A stretch of DNA of 64,000 nt from Solen grandis (lineage: Eukaryota; Mollusca; Bivalvia; Adapedonta; Solenidae): positions 15,009,504-15,073,503 of the forward strand of contig CM037778.1 in assembly GCA_021229015.1 (NCBI GenBank). Direction: 5' to 3'. Below, piece after piece: positions 36,561 to 49,600 of this stretch; positions within the stretch are counted from its first letter, which is position 1; the number at the start of each line of letters is the position of its first letter. Under the pieces are notes generated by a model. It ran no database searches and was not told the DNA's origin. It worked only from the letters and a program-made list of their open reading frames with translations. The translations under genes were made by a program, and so were the position numbers.

Positions 36561-38347
36561 AAATGTACAACAGAATTCTTATATGGTAGACAATATTTTT
36601 TTTGTTTAATTGCCATAGCAAATAATAACTAGCTGGTAAGCGGTGCATATTTCATTTTTTGTCTTAAGGATTTTAAATTTGAACTTGTTAAGTGTTCGCA
36701 AACTAACTTCCGGTGTGGCAGATGTACAAAATATTGGCTTTTTTTTTACATCGATATGCGTGTAATACATGCATATATGTGAGTAATACATGGTGTCGCA
36801 CATTATATAACAGTATAGGGATTTTAATTTTTTCTTGCCATACATAATACACGTGTATGTTATACACAAATGGAGTTAGAAACTTAAATATTGTGTGTGT
36901 GTGTGTGGTTTGGTTGCACATTGCATATCGTTATCTCTGTGTAATATATGCTTATATGAGAGTTATAAATGTTGTTGCAGATTGCGTAAAAGTCCAGTGA
37001 AAACAATGTACCTTTGTCTTGCTATATATTAACATCTATTTGTAATACATAGGAGTATGTCAAACACTAATAAGACTGTAAATGCAGTTCGACTCGTAAT
37101 ACATTCTCCGTTGTACTGTGAGAAATAAGGCTGCGCATGTCATAGTGCTATATATTCTATAAAAAAATATCCAGTAATATATCTGTGTGCAGGCCGGTGG
37201 TCTGGTTATACAATAAATGTATCGTATCCAAAAGCTTTATATAATATTTTTCGGACAGAAAAACAACGTGTGTGCTACAGATTTGTTAAAGATATGCAAT
37301 CTGTAAATACTTGTTGACGACAACGTTACTACAATGCATAAATGAGAGAGAACCTTTTACTAAAGTTCATTCAATTGTTTACAAAAATATATTCCGCATA
37401 TCCTCGTCAGTTTTCCATAGACACTTCGTATGTCTCCGTTAACGAATCACGAGTGCATAAATTGGTAACGTAGCAGATAAGCAAATTGTGATTTAAAATT
37501 ATTTCCGTGAAACAACAGGATTGTCTTTATCTAAATGCCAAGAAATCCTAATACTCGATACTTAAAACATTTTGGTGGTCAACGGTGTTGTTAGGGCTGT
37601 ACGCCGGATTCCGGATAACCGATCCGTGATACATCAATTTATTTCATGCAAACCAATGAAGTACTTAGTTATATAAGTTGAATATATTTCATATCGTCAC
37701 CGCATGTGAAGCGAGTGATACATTTCATATCACCACTGTCACCGGTCTGCTGTGTTTGAAGAAAATTGGCTATATTTCCCCAATTTTAAAAGAAATCACA
37801 ATATATCAATATTTGTATCAGTATTTGTATTCATTTTTTTTTTGGGGGGGGGGGGGGGAGTTGAAATAAGATCGTTGACTTCGTTCGATTATTTTGTCGG
37901 AGGTGGTTAAAATTGCAATCGTACTCCATTATCAGTGAGCAGCAAAAATGCAGAAAAGATGACTTCAAACCGGTATAACTTTGTTTGTGAAGGTAAAATA
38001 GCCTTGTGGGTATTCATTTTCTAAGAACGAAATCTAAAAACCCGTCTTTTATTGTGCCTTATTGTGCAAAACAATTTTTTCATCACCACCGTTGTTGTTG
38101 TTTCCATGATCTAATATAAAATGTGCTTGTTTTTCGTAGATATAGAATGTATTTAACCTCAAAGTGATATAATTTCAAATTACTTTTATTCGGTGAGATA
38201 TACTCCATATCACAATCTCTTTTTCTCAAACTGGCACTGTAAAGACTGGGCCTTTACGGTTGTGCCTGGTTCATCCCGGTAACTCCTAGCTCATTGTTAT
38301 GGAATACGTCGGGAGCTTAAACCAGGTCAGTAAAACTACAAAAGAGT
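36561..38347. other. No gene recognised
   Basis: Interior of the foldback element: AT-rich, a (GT)n near 36893-36908, and a G run at 37844-37858. No supported gene. Confidence 0.4.
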
Positions 38348-38784
38348 GCTAACAAAGGGGTGCGACATTTAGCGTTGATGTTGCGAAATATAGCGACAGT
38401 ACAATTTTTTTGCAACATTTGGCGTCACAGATGCGACATAACGTCAGAAGGTATTGCGACATTAAGCGTTGGTTGCGACATTTAGCTTCAGCCTTGCGTC
38501 ATATAACGCCAAGCGCGCGTTGCTACAACAGTCTCAATCTCGAAACGGATATTAAAGTAAACGACTGTCCGATCCCTACAATAATTCGAATACTTCATAT
38601 CTCCCAGTTAGTATTCTGTATACCGTGATGTCACACTGCATTATTGGTGTTACATTTGTGCGCGTGTGTGTGTGGCTGTGGCATTGATACGATTTTTGAC
38701 GCTGGCGCTATCAGATATCCAGGCTTTTTTTTTTTTTTCAAATTCAGATATTTTACATTATATGTTATACGACTGATTGTGTAG

Positions 38785-38870
38785 AGCTCTAAGATTCAGG
38801 CTTGAATTCCACCAAAACTTAACACTAAGTAATACTTAAAAACGTAGCAGCAAATATCACTATTCTTGCA
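38785..38870. repeat. Half copy of a short TIR element
   Basis: CTTGAATTCCACCAAAACTTAACACTAAGTAATACTTAA matches the left arm of the complete element at 51000-51266; the right arm is missing. (Key words: GAATTCCACCA, CTAAGTAATACTTAA.). Confidence 0.55.
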
Positions 38871-38995
38871 AGTTTCCTTTGGAACACACGTGTAACCTTC
38901 TGAAGCGTAATGGAAGAAGTGTGACGGACAGACAGACGACGGAAAAGTGATCCCTATGTCACATCTGCTTACAGCCGGTGACAAAAAATCTGCAA
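38871..38995. repeat. Dispersed repeat, also at 44990-45085
   Basis: Shared blocks TGGAACACACGTGT/TGGAACACGTGTC, GAAGTGTGAC and a GGTGACA-AAAA end. Function unknown. Confidence 0.4.
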
Positions 38996-39209
38996 AATAG
39001 TTCATTTCTTAACAAATATTGTTAGGTTTGTGGCAATAATTTATGTCACCTTAGTCATGCATTTCATTTTTTTCATTAATTGGGTTTCTTATATAAGAAT
39101 TTAAATATTACTTTGCTTTAATTATTGTTGGTGGAACTAGAATCAGGTGACTTTATAAAAATTATGTATATATATACAGGTTGTCCCAAAATATGTGTCT
39201 GCTTTGTTG

Positions 39210-39505
39210 GATATATCGTCCCACCATTAGTATGTCATTTTTTGGGGACCATTTCTATTCGAGACAGATATAGTGCTGCCACACTACAGTATCACGCCGT
39301 AGACATGTGGGATGATACCACACCCAGTCACATTATCCTGATATCAGGTCAACCAGTCCTGGAACTACCCTTATATGCTGAGCGCCAAGCAAGGGAGCTA
39401 TAACAGTACAATTTTCTTACGACATTGATATGTCCTGGCCGGGGATCAAGCCCACGATCTCTCGTTCCTGAGGCTGACGCTCTAACCACTCGGTCCCAAG
39501 ATATA
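39210..39505 (-). repeat. SINE family 1 copy
   Basis: GTCCCACCATTAGTATGTCA through ACACCCAGTCACATTATCCT to the tRNA-like head complement (GATCAAGCCCACGATC, GCTCTAACCACTCGG). Confidence 0.75.
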
Positions 39506-39784
39506 TTGTAACAGTTTCAACTGTGTAGCACTCATAAGCAGCTAAACACTGTAAAACTTTTACCACAATAAAGTATATATTTCACGATTTATATCCATAT
39601 ATAATTTACATCCATTTATCCAGTTGTAAAATGCACTTAATAAGCATCTTAATTCCTACAGAGTTTTCTGGATATGCAAATGTCAACTTTGACGCTGCAA
39701 GAAGGAGATGCGTTCTGTAAAGTTCCTCACTTCTGAGTGGTCTGATATTTGTCAAAGCTCTCTTCTTATTGCACTTTTTGTGAT

Positions 39785-40022
39785 AAACGTCCTGTTGACA
39801 AATATAGTGCTACCACGATGAAGAATTACGCAGTAGACATGTGGCATGATACCATACCCGGTCATTATCCTGACACCGGGCCTTGAACTACCATTATATG
39901 TTGAGTGCAAGCAAGAGAGCTATACCAGAACCATTTTTATAACTTTGGTGTCATGGCCGTGGATTGAACCCACGACATTCAACTCCAAAGGCAAACGCTC
40001 TAACCACTTGGATACCAAGGAC
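39785..40022 (-). repeat. SINE family 1 copy
   Basis: Body with CATGTGGCATGATACCATAC and a head complement with TTGAACCCACGAC and GCTCTAACCACTTGG. Confidence 0.7.
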
Positions 40023-40634
40023 GGTAAATTGCATTTTTAAATGCATCCGTTTTCCTCGGCAAGGGACTTTAGACCCTATCAATGAGGTATCCCCATAGGA
40101 TGGAGTCAAGTGGACTGAGGTCTGTTGAGCGTGGCCTCAAAATGTTTCGACCAACCAGTTCAACACACTAAAAGCCGTGTGCAGCGTACAGCTAATTTCT
40201 TTTATACTATAAAATACTATTAATACAGTCATCACCTCCTAAGAACAGGGAAAAATCAACTACATTAGAATTATTTTACTGTTTCAGTTTGTTTTACTTT
40301 AGTCAGGTAGATCACAGTTCCCTTTCTTTGATGTAGTTGAAACAAGCACGTGCCTCGGGTAACACTTCAAAACTTTAGTTTTCACATAAACTGTGCAAAA
40401 TGTTAATATATGGAATTGAACTGATAAAGAGCTATTTCATTGGCTGAAAAAGTGGGACAAACGGTAAATATCAATCTCAGTTTATATGCAGCAAAAATCT
40501 AGTTGTTTTTTTTTTTCAAGGGGAGGATTGACTCCAAATGATCACATATAACAAGAGTTATATGTATTAATTTCATGAATGTATGATGCACAGAGAACCT
40601 ATCAGCCAGTTTAATACATTATACATTCACAATC

Positions 40635-40640
40635 TTTATT
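40635..40640 (-). terminator. Possible poly(A) signal of the SMYD3-like gene
   Basis: AATAAA on the minus strand at plus positions 40635-40640, overlapping the TGA stop (TGAATAAA). If used, the 3' UTR would be only some 20-30 bases, so a later signal may be the real one. Confidence 0.35.
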
Positions 40641-43600
40641 CAATCATCTCCAGATTTCTCCAAATTCACGCGCAGTTCCTCGGCACACTGGCTAATGAAC
40701 AGCATGAGGTCCTTGTACAAGGGATGGTCGGTGCCGTGTGTGACCTTCAGAATGACCTGGGCCTGCTGGAGGGACCGGAAGGCCTTCTCCAGGTACTGCA
40801 TGTAGAGCTGCAGCTTGCCAACCTTGAACAACTGCAGTGCCAGGTTCGGGCTTTGTGCTGGGTAGTATGTCCTGAAAATTACAAACAAGTATTTATAATT
40901 TGTTCTGTAAGAACTTCTAATTTAAGGATTCTGTGATACAGTGCAACCATATATGACTGTGGACTTAAAAAATGTGAAATCAAAAACCCAAAGGGGGCAA
41001 ATTTCCCTAGCAAGAGTACTGGTTAACCAGGAAAAAAGTGAGGAAGGATTAATGAACTTATTTTTCCAGTCAATGTTAAAGTAAAACAAAAAATAACTCA
41101 CTCTTGGGTTTGAAATTTCAAATTTCATTAAAATATAGAATTCAGTACTTAAATTCATTACAAACTGATGGATTGAAGTAAATCCACAGGGCTCAAAATT
41201 AACACTCGCATTTCGGCAAAATTCGAGTAGAAAATGAAGTTTGCGAGTTGTGTTTCAAACCACTAGCATTCTTTTGCGAGTGAAAATTTTGACTTAAACA
41301 TTTTCTTAAACATGTGTAAATGAGATAATTTCAATAAGATAACCAATAACAACTTCAAAACTAAACAATCCTAGCTTGTTTTTAATATCAAAAGCAAAAT
41401 TTACACCAGTAAATTGTTGTATACATGACTTAAGTATCAAAGTTTGGACCGGTCTGTCGACTATATTACACAACATCTGCTGTTTTCAATTAATATTTCC
41501 CCTAATGAATATTGATACTTGATACTGCTTTATTATCTAATTATGATTCTAATTATTAAATTTTAAAATTACAATATTCAGTTAATTTTCAATCATTAAA
41601 AGTTATCCACACCCTCGTAATGACCATGGAAGCCTTTTTTTTACACTAGTCCCGGTTTCCAATGGAAACACGTCCAATGATGATTTCGATCATTAATTTA
41701 ACAATGTCAAAATGGAAGATATCCATTTTTTTTTTATTACATCTTGTGATGTCAATGAATTTTATACAGAATCTGAAATCGACCAACTGAAGAAAGCACA
41801 TAGATCTATGGCACTGGTGATAAAGACAGTGAAGAAATGGGAGAAATGCAAAATGCGAGTAGAAAAATAGGAACTTTTCTATTACATATCTCCTGACCAA
41901 CCATATGCTGACCACTAAACTTAACCCATTCAAAATTGTTAGTGTGGGGGGTAATAATAACACTAGACAAATGACCCTTGAAAGGCACCATGGATCATTG
42001 GTTACATACATGACAACAGATCCAAACATTGTGGGTCTGAATCCCAACTGGGCCATTAAGTTTTCATGGCCTCCCAAGGCGCATAAGTACTTGTTCAACC
42101 CAGAAACTAGCGAGAGTATTGTATTAGTTGTAAAACCTCAATCAAGATATAATTTGCTCCTGAATCAAAAGAAAATAACAAGAGGGCCATGATGGCCCTT
42201 AATCGCTCACCTGAGAAATATTGCTTTCAATTGTTTATAATATGAACATACTTAAAGTGGGACCAATTTTGACACAGGGCCATGATTAAAAACAAACTTT
42301 GGTAAGGTCATCATTTTAGCAACTTTTGTAGTAGTTCACAAGACAATTCTACATACCAAATATCCAAGCTCTAAGCCTTGCAGTATTTCAGGAGACGATT
42401 TTTCTGTTTTTCCTATGTAAAATCAAGTGACCCCGAGGGCAGGGCCAATTTTCACCCAAGGGCCATGATTTGAACAACTTAAGTAGAGATCCACCAGACA
42501 ATACTACATACCCAATATCTTAACACCAGGCCATGTGGTTTCTGATAAGAAGATTTTTCTAGGTTTTCCCTATATAAGCCTATGTAAAATAAAGTGACCC
42601 CTGGGGCAGGGCAAATTTTGACCCTCGGGCCATGATTTTAACAATTTTTGTTAAGGTTTATAAGACAATTCTACACGCTGTAGGCCTTACAGTTTTGCAG
42701 GAGAAGATTTTCTAAGATTGCATTTTAAAATCTATTTTTAGCTCCTGTGACCTACTTTTCAACCAATCATAATAATTTGTACAATTTTGTTAGAGGACAT
42801 CATAAGGATGATTCCTGTGAAATTTTGTCAAAATCCCTTCAGCGGATTAGGAGGAGATGTTGTTTAATGGAAAAAGTTGACGCAAGACACACGCACGGAC
42901 AGATGGACGGACGACAGACGCCGGACAAAAGGCAATCATAAAAGCTCACCATGAGCACGTTGTGCTCAGGTGAGCTAATTATCTAAGCTCTAGGCCTTAT
43001 GGATTCATAAAAGAAGATTTTTAAAGTTTTTCACTATATAAACCTATGAAAAATAAAATGACCCCTGGGGCGGGGCCAATTTTGACCCCAGGGTCATGAT
43101 CTGAACAACTTTTGTAGATGTTCATAAGACAATTCTACATACCAATTATTACAGTTTTGCAGAAGATTTTCTAAGATTGCATTTTAAAAATCTATTTTTA
43201 GCTCCTGTGACCTACTTATTCACCCAATCAAAATAATTGGAACAACTTTGATAGAGGTCATGATAAGGATGATTCCTGTGAAGTTTGGTCAAAATTCATC
43301 CAGTGGTTTAGGAGGAGAAGTTGTTTAAAGGAAAAGTTGACGCAAGACGCACACACGGACGGACGGACGTTCATACGGTTGAATACATGTTGGGTATTTG
43401 CCATGTTAAAATCCTACCCAACAATACAGAAAATCCTACCCAACAATACACAAAATACCCAACAATCGATACCCAACAGAAAGAAACCTAACCCATTGTC
43501 CAAAACCCTGAGCCTATACCAAACAAAGGCCCTCTCGTTCGCCCGGACAGACGGACGGATGACGGACGACGGACAAAAGGCGATCACAAAAGCTCACCAT

Positions 43601-46600
43601 GAGCACGTTGTGCTCAGGTGAGCTAAAAAGCTGTAAATGCCCTAATTTCATTTTTTAACTTTGACCATGCTCACTTGTAAGGTTCCAGGGTCTGCTGTCC
43701 GTATTTCAAGGCCTTCTCCCATTCCTCTGTTTCTATGGCAGCATCAAGCCCCATGTCAAGGGCCTTAACCAGGTGTAAGTTCATTGGGGAGATAATTTTG
43801 TCCGTCTTTTTCAGTAACTCTTTGCAAAGCTGGTAAACCTTACTGGATTCTGCAAAAATTATTACCAGATCAGATTTAAGTCAAACAAGACCTTATGGTA
43901 TCATTGACGTTTTTTCATCAAAGAAGGTCAAAGGTTAATGTCAAGGTCAACTGCATTATGAAGAGGTCCATCCACTTAAGTAATTGTCCAAATATTGAAG
44001 CAATTCAAAGAAGCAAATAGAAGTTTTAACAGATTAACCAAAGGGTAAACCTGTCCAGACGATGCTTTTTTCATCAAAAGTAGGTCAAAGGCCAAGGTCA
44101 CAAATTCAACTGCATAATGTAAAGGTCCAAATATAACGTGAGTTTTAACTTGAAGGTGCTAAATGCTAAAGGAATAAACCATTTAATAATCAAATTATGT
44201 AAATTCTGGCCACGTGTTTTGAAAGCACTGAAAGTATGATTTCATGCTAAAAATTTGAGTATCATACTCAAATCCCAATATATAAATATCAATAAATATA
44301 AATACCAAAATTGACCGCTAAATGCAGGTTGATCGCTTAATACAGGTGGCTGGTAATACAGGTTCAACTGAATGATATTGCAACAATTGAACTAAGTAAC
44401 TTGCCCGAGATGATACAGGTTCACCGTCAGCCCTTAATTCAACAAAAAAAAAGATCACGTTGACCTACCCCCTGCAGTTTTGGCCTCCTCCATCTTGACC
44501 AGCTGTTGTTTACATTCCTCCAGCACAGCCAGGGCTCCCTTCCTGAGCACGTCTGGGAAATCACTGGTTCCACACTTCCGACACGCCTTGAACTTCCCTA
44601 TTGGGAACCAGAGTCAAATATATATCAAATATTTTAAAACCATTATCATGAGATTATATTTAAAACACGTCTCCATCAAAAAATAAATAAGAACTACCAC
44701 TTTACACCTGGTTTTTGATCTCAGAAGTAAAAATGTTACTCATGTATGATTTTCAAACTCAGGCTCTAACTATGTCCATTAGCTTCAATAAGGATTTGAG
44801 TATGACTCAATTTTGAGCCTAATACTCTACTTAAGTATTTTTGATAATAGGGGTAGGGGGCAGAAAGGGTTATCCCCTGCATTGATAAACAGATATGTGT
44901 ATAAAGATGTAGCACAATTATCTGCAACGGTTACCTCCCCTATTCACAGTTAATTTGATTATTCCCCTTTTGGACAATGTCACAAAACAAGGGTGTTCTC
45001 TGGAACACGTGTCACTTGCTGAATGAAGTGTGACAGAAAAAGTGTTACAGGCAGCAGGAAGACCTCTGCTCAAAGCAGGTGACACAAAAATTCAAATCGC
45101 ATTATCATACTGCATAGTGGCAATGGTGGGATTACAACCTCATATGCCGTAAATACTCGTGTTTTGTGCACATTTCTATAACTTCTTTTTTGATTTCCAA
45201 GAAGGGGTGCGCACAATACATGAGAATTCAGTTTTTTCATAGTGTTTCCAAACTTTACCCCACCCACTAGGAAGCCATATTGGTTATCAGTGAAGTCAAT
45301 ATGATTGTATTTATATTTTAAATTGGTATTAAAGCTTTATCGTATATACTTGCCAGAAAATTGTTGACTGTTTGTGATTTCTTCAATATAATTGTGAAAT
45401 AAATGCTTACGAAATCATTGTTCTCGTTTGTATATATATTGCTGTGAATCACCCAGAATGCATTCAGTACTTTACAAAATAATTTATTGACGACATGAAG
45501 CCAAATTAGACATTCGCATTGTCATTACTGAGACAAATCATTACTGTCATTATGATATGACTATACAATCAGTTGATTGTTTTTAGTACATTCAGATGAA
45601 ATTCTAGCTAGCTAGTTCAATTTTGGACAGAACTTTTCGGTTAAATATAATTTTGTACTGCAAATTCCATTTGGAAAGGAACTTGCAACAAACAAGCAAC
45701 AAGGTGTCAACATTTAAAGACAATTACTCAAAGTTTTGGCCATAATGAACATTAACGTAACAATGCAAGCTGAATGTGGATACTAGAGGTGTAAATTATA
45801 ATAATCGCATGACTGACTTTCAGAAGCAGTAGAACTTTTGTTACCTAAAGTTCAATCGAATATCTGCAAAATACCCACGGCTAAACAAAATGGCGGCCTC
45901 CTCGATGTACATGTACATGTACGAAGAATGAGTGCGCATTATAGAAGGGAAAAGATATTTTTACCAAGGTTTTGAACCTCAAACTCGGGATGTGCACTAT
46001 ACATGAGTGCACACAATACACGTGTGGTTACGGTACCTGTTGTTATCATATCTATGCAGGTATTGACTGATCTAGCATATAATTTGAAGCAAACACTGAA
46101 AGATGGCAATGGCAAATGTTGGTTTGATGTTAAAACCGTTCATGCAGACCTGCAATCAGAACAACCAACTTATTCATGTCAAAATGGTATGCTTCCATCT
46201 AGGGATACTCACCAACGTAAGAGTTTAACAGTATTTCAGTCATTTCGAGACTACGTCTACCTTCAGACAGATACAGTGCTGCCAACCTGCAGTATCATGC
46301 CACATACATATGGCATGATAACACTCCTAGTAACATCTGAACACCAGGCAGCAAACTAGTCCCTGAACTTTTATTCATGCTGGGAGTGCAGGTAGGAACA
46401 AACACAGACATTTTATCATGACTTAGGTAAGTTACCTACATACCTAAAACTTCTCACTCCTAAGGCAGACACTCTACCTAGTCAGCAACTAGAGAGAGAG
46501 AGAGAGAGAGAGCGAGAGAAAGAGAGAATCTTGAGAAAGACAGAGAGAGAGAGAGACTGTACCTTGAGAAAGACAGAGAGAGAGAGACTGTACCTTGAGA

Positions 46601-49600
46601 AAGACAAACCACACCACCACAGTTTGGCTGAGGGCAGCAGAAACTGGTCATCATCTCATCCTGAATAGGGGAATACATAAAGAGTGGTGATTTGACAGCT
46701 GTGTTGAATAGTGATGAAAACTTATACAGCTGTGTCACATAGAATAATCATTTCCTCAAATTGTCAAAGCTCAGAGAGTTTATCAATAAAATCTTATATT
46801 TTGAGCTAGTTAATATTAGGCATTTAATATAAGGACTGCGGTCATAAGCAATTTTATGCAACGGTTACAAAGTTTTGAGAATTATTACCCAACCTTTTGA
46901 AAATAACGGATATTCTGCCTTTAAAATAGTAAAATTAGGCAAATATGCAGCCTATTGGGTTTAACGTCCCACTGACAGTATTTCAGTCATTTGGAGACGA
47001 TGTCTACTTGAGACAGATATACTGCTGCTACACTGCAGTATCACGCATGATACCACATCCAGTCACATTATCCTGACATCGGGCCAACCATTTCTGGCAT
47101 TACCCTTATATGCTCAGCGCCAAGAAAGGAAATTATACGGTGCCTTTTTTCTTTTGGTATATTGCGGCTGGGTTCAGACCCACAACTTCTCAATTCCTTG
47201 GGCAGACATTCTAACCATATGACAACCAGAACCAGTGCAGCCTAGCTATGGGTATATATTCATTACTCTGTGATTTTTATACAATCCATACCTATCATAT
47301 ACTTTATGTCTAAATACCGAAAATTTCATCTTCACCCATGACCTATGACCCCTAGACACCGTCCACTCACCAGCTGTTTATCTTGACACTGTTCACACCC
47401 ACAATCAAAGTAGTACTGCTCCCTGAGTGTGGACTGTCGCTCCTTTGTTGTTGCCAGCTGCTCTATGTAGCTGATAAATATCTGTTAAAGAATGTTCAAC
47501 AATCATCAGTGTTGCCTAAAAATTATTCTACTCAAATTTCAAAACAACTTAACATAATTATAAGGCAGATGTAAGAATTTGAGAAAAAATAACTTTTGAT
47601 CGGTTTTCAATAGGCCATTTTCATACATGTGACAAGAGACTGTATGATGTACACAGAGAAGTTGGTAAAGTGAACCAATTTAAGCAGAAAAAATATTAGT
47701 ATTTTACTGATATTTAGCACTGAAGTTTGTGCATTTCAAAGTGGCCAAATGAATATCAACAATTCATGAGCTGGGTAAAATTCAACACCAATTTATGTTA
47801 ATACATTTATACAAACCACAAAACAGGCTTTGTTAAATTAACAAAATCATATGTTGTACTTACTTCAGTATTACCAATCCAGATAACCCATATTTTTACT
47901 CAGTATCATTCCCAAACCCTCTAGCACTGCTGTTTTTATGTCTAACCCCAAAGGTTTGGGAGAGAGGGTGTTTGGGTGCACAATGTTCCAAGTGCACATG
48001 AATATTAAATTCCAAGATTATGTGTATCATGCCTTACCTTATTTGGTGAGGGGTCTGGAATTGTGTCTAGAGCTCTAACAACCAGGGTGCTCCCATGGAA
48101 TGTGGCCACCGCATTGGGCTTACAACTGTGATCTATCAAGGACCCACTGTAAAGTCAACAAGAAACTGAGAGATTACCCCGTAGACATGAGGCATGATAC
48201 CACACCCAGTCACATTATCCTGAAACCAGGTCATCCTATCCTACAAACCAGGTCATCCTATCCTACAAATACCCTTATGCTTATGTGCTTAGTACCAAGC
48301 ACTAGGAAGATCCATCACTACCATTTTCACAACTATGGTACTAGCCAGGTATTGAACCCACAACCTCTTGGTTATGGCAGAATTAAACCTGAAGGGGTAA
48401 GATATAATGTTCTGCTCCATTATAACATTATTTTACATAATCCATGAATTAGGGCTGCTTTGTAACTCTGTGAAAATGCACTTTAAGGTAGGACTACCTT
48501 ACGGTCAACACTTTGAATACCTAAAATATAGTAATAATATATTCACATTTTTATATTTTTTCAAATATCAGTATCTTTAACCTTGACAGGGATCAATCTG
48601 GAGCAAGATTTTGAGAGATTTGCTAATATATTTGATGAAATCTCAATAAAATCTTCTAAATGATAGAAATCCCATTTTAAAATTTATTCCAGTATAAATA
48701 CAGTTTAAAACCCTCACTTGACAAAGGCATTTTTTCCCTTACCTTAGCCAAATGGGATGTTTTGGCTTGTATTCCTCGGTTCAAAATTAACTTTTTCAAT
48801 CACTAGACCAGTGGCCCAGTAGCCCAGAGAATTGACTAGACCTGACCTAATTTGGACTGGACCAAACTTTTTCGAGATAAACCCTGTAGTACAAGATCTT
48901 TACTATCACTTAATAGTCATGCTCCTGTTGTATACCATGTATATATTGAGGGATACACATTCATATAATAATGATAAAAATATGTGAATAAAAAATAAAG
49001 ATAAAACATGTAATTAACTTTTTTTCTTCCATTAAACTGTTTCAACTTTTATTATAGAACACCATGGGCATTTTAGACAGCATATCAGCACTATGGGTAC
49101 ATGAACAATGTAATAGTGTAACTGCTTTTGTACTTAAAGTCTTAAGTTGCTTAATTTTCAACATTGTTGAACACACAACGTCCATTGTTAACCTAAACAG
49201 TCCATATTGAAACAGTCTCTGAACTGACTGGTCAACTTAATTTATTATGATACATGTAAGAGCTGACATTGGAATTATTTATTTCTTATGTGCAACCGTC
49301 CCCAGTGGCTGAGTGGTTAGAGTGTTCCTCTCCGGAGCAGGAGGTTGTGGGTTTGATCCCTGGCCGCGACATACCAAAGTCGTGAAAAATGGTACTGTGA
49401 TATTCACTTTTTATGTTATCAATTTTAAAGTTGTCAGTATGGTACCCTAAATAAATCTACCCACAGTCTAAAATTTCCTGCAAGGCATACTGATAAAAAT
49501 TTAAATAGGACCATACTTAATATAAATGAGAAACATATGTCTGCTTGATTGTAACATATACAAATAAACAAGTAAAGAAAATGGTGCGGTGTAACATTAG

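Larger units (their letters stand above)
33934..38528. mobile_element. Foldback-like element with CTAAATGTCGCA-word arms
   Basis: The left tip TTGTAGCAACG (33934) is inverted at the right tip CGTTGCTACAA (38528). Arms of about 180 bp carry the word GCTAAATGTCGCA seven or eight times (left to 34110; right from 38348 as TGCGACATTTAGC). Spacer words such as GTACTGTCGCTAAAT also match between arms. The interior holds other insertions (34216-35466, a SINE at 35555, a LINE piece at 35835) and no transposase. Confidence 0.7.
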
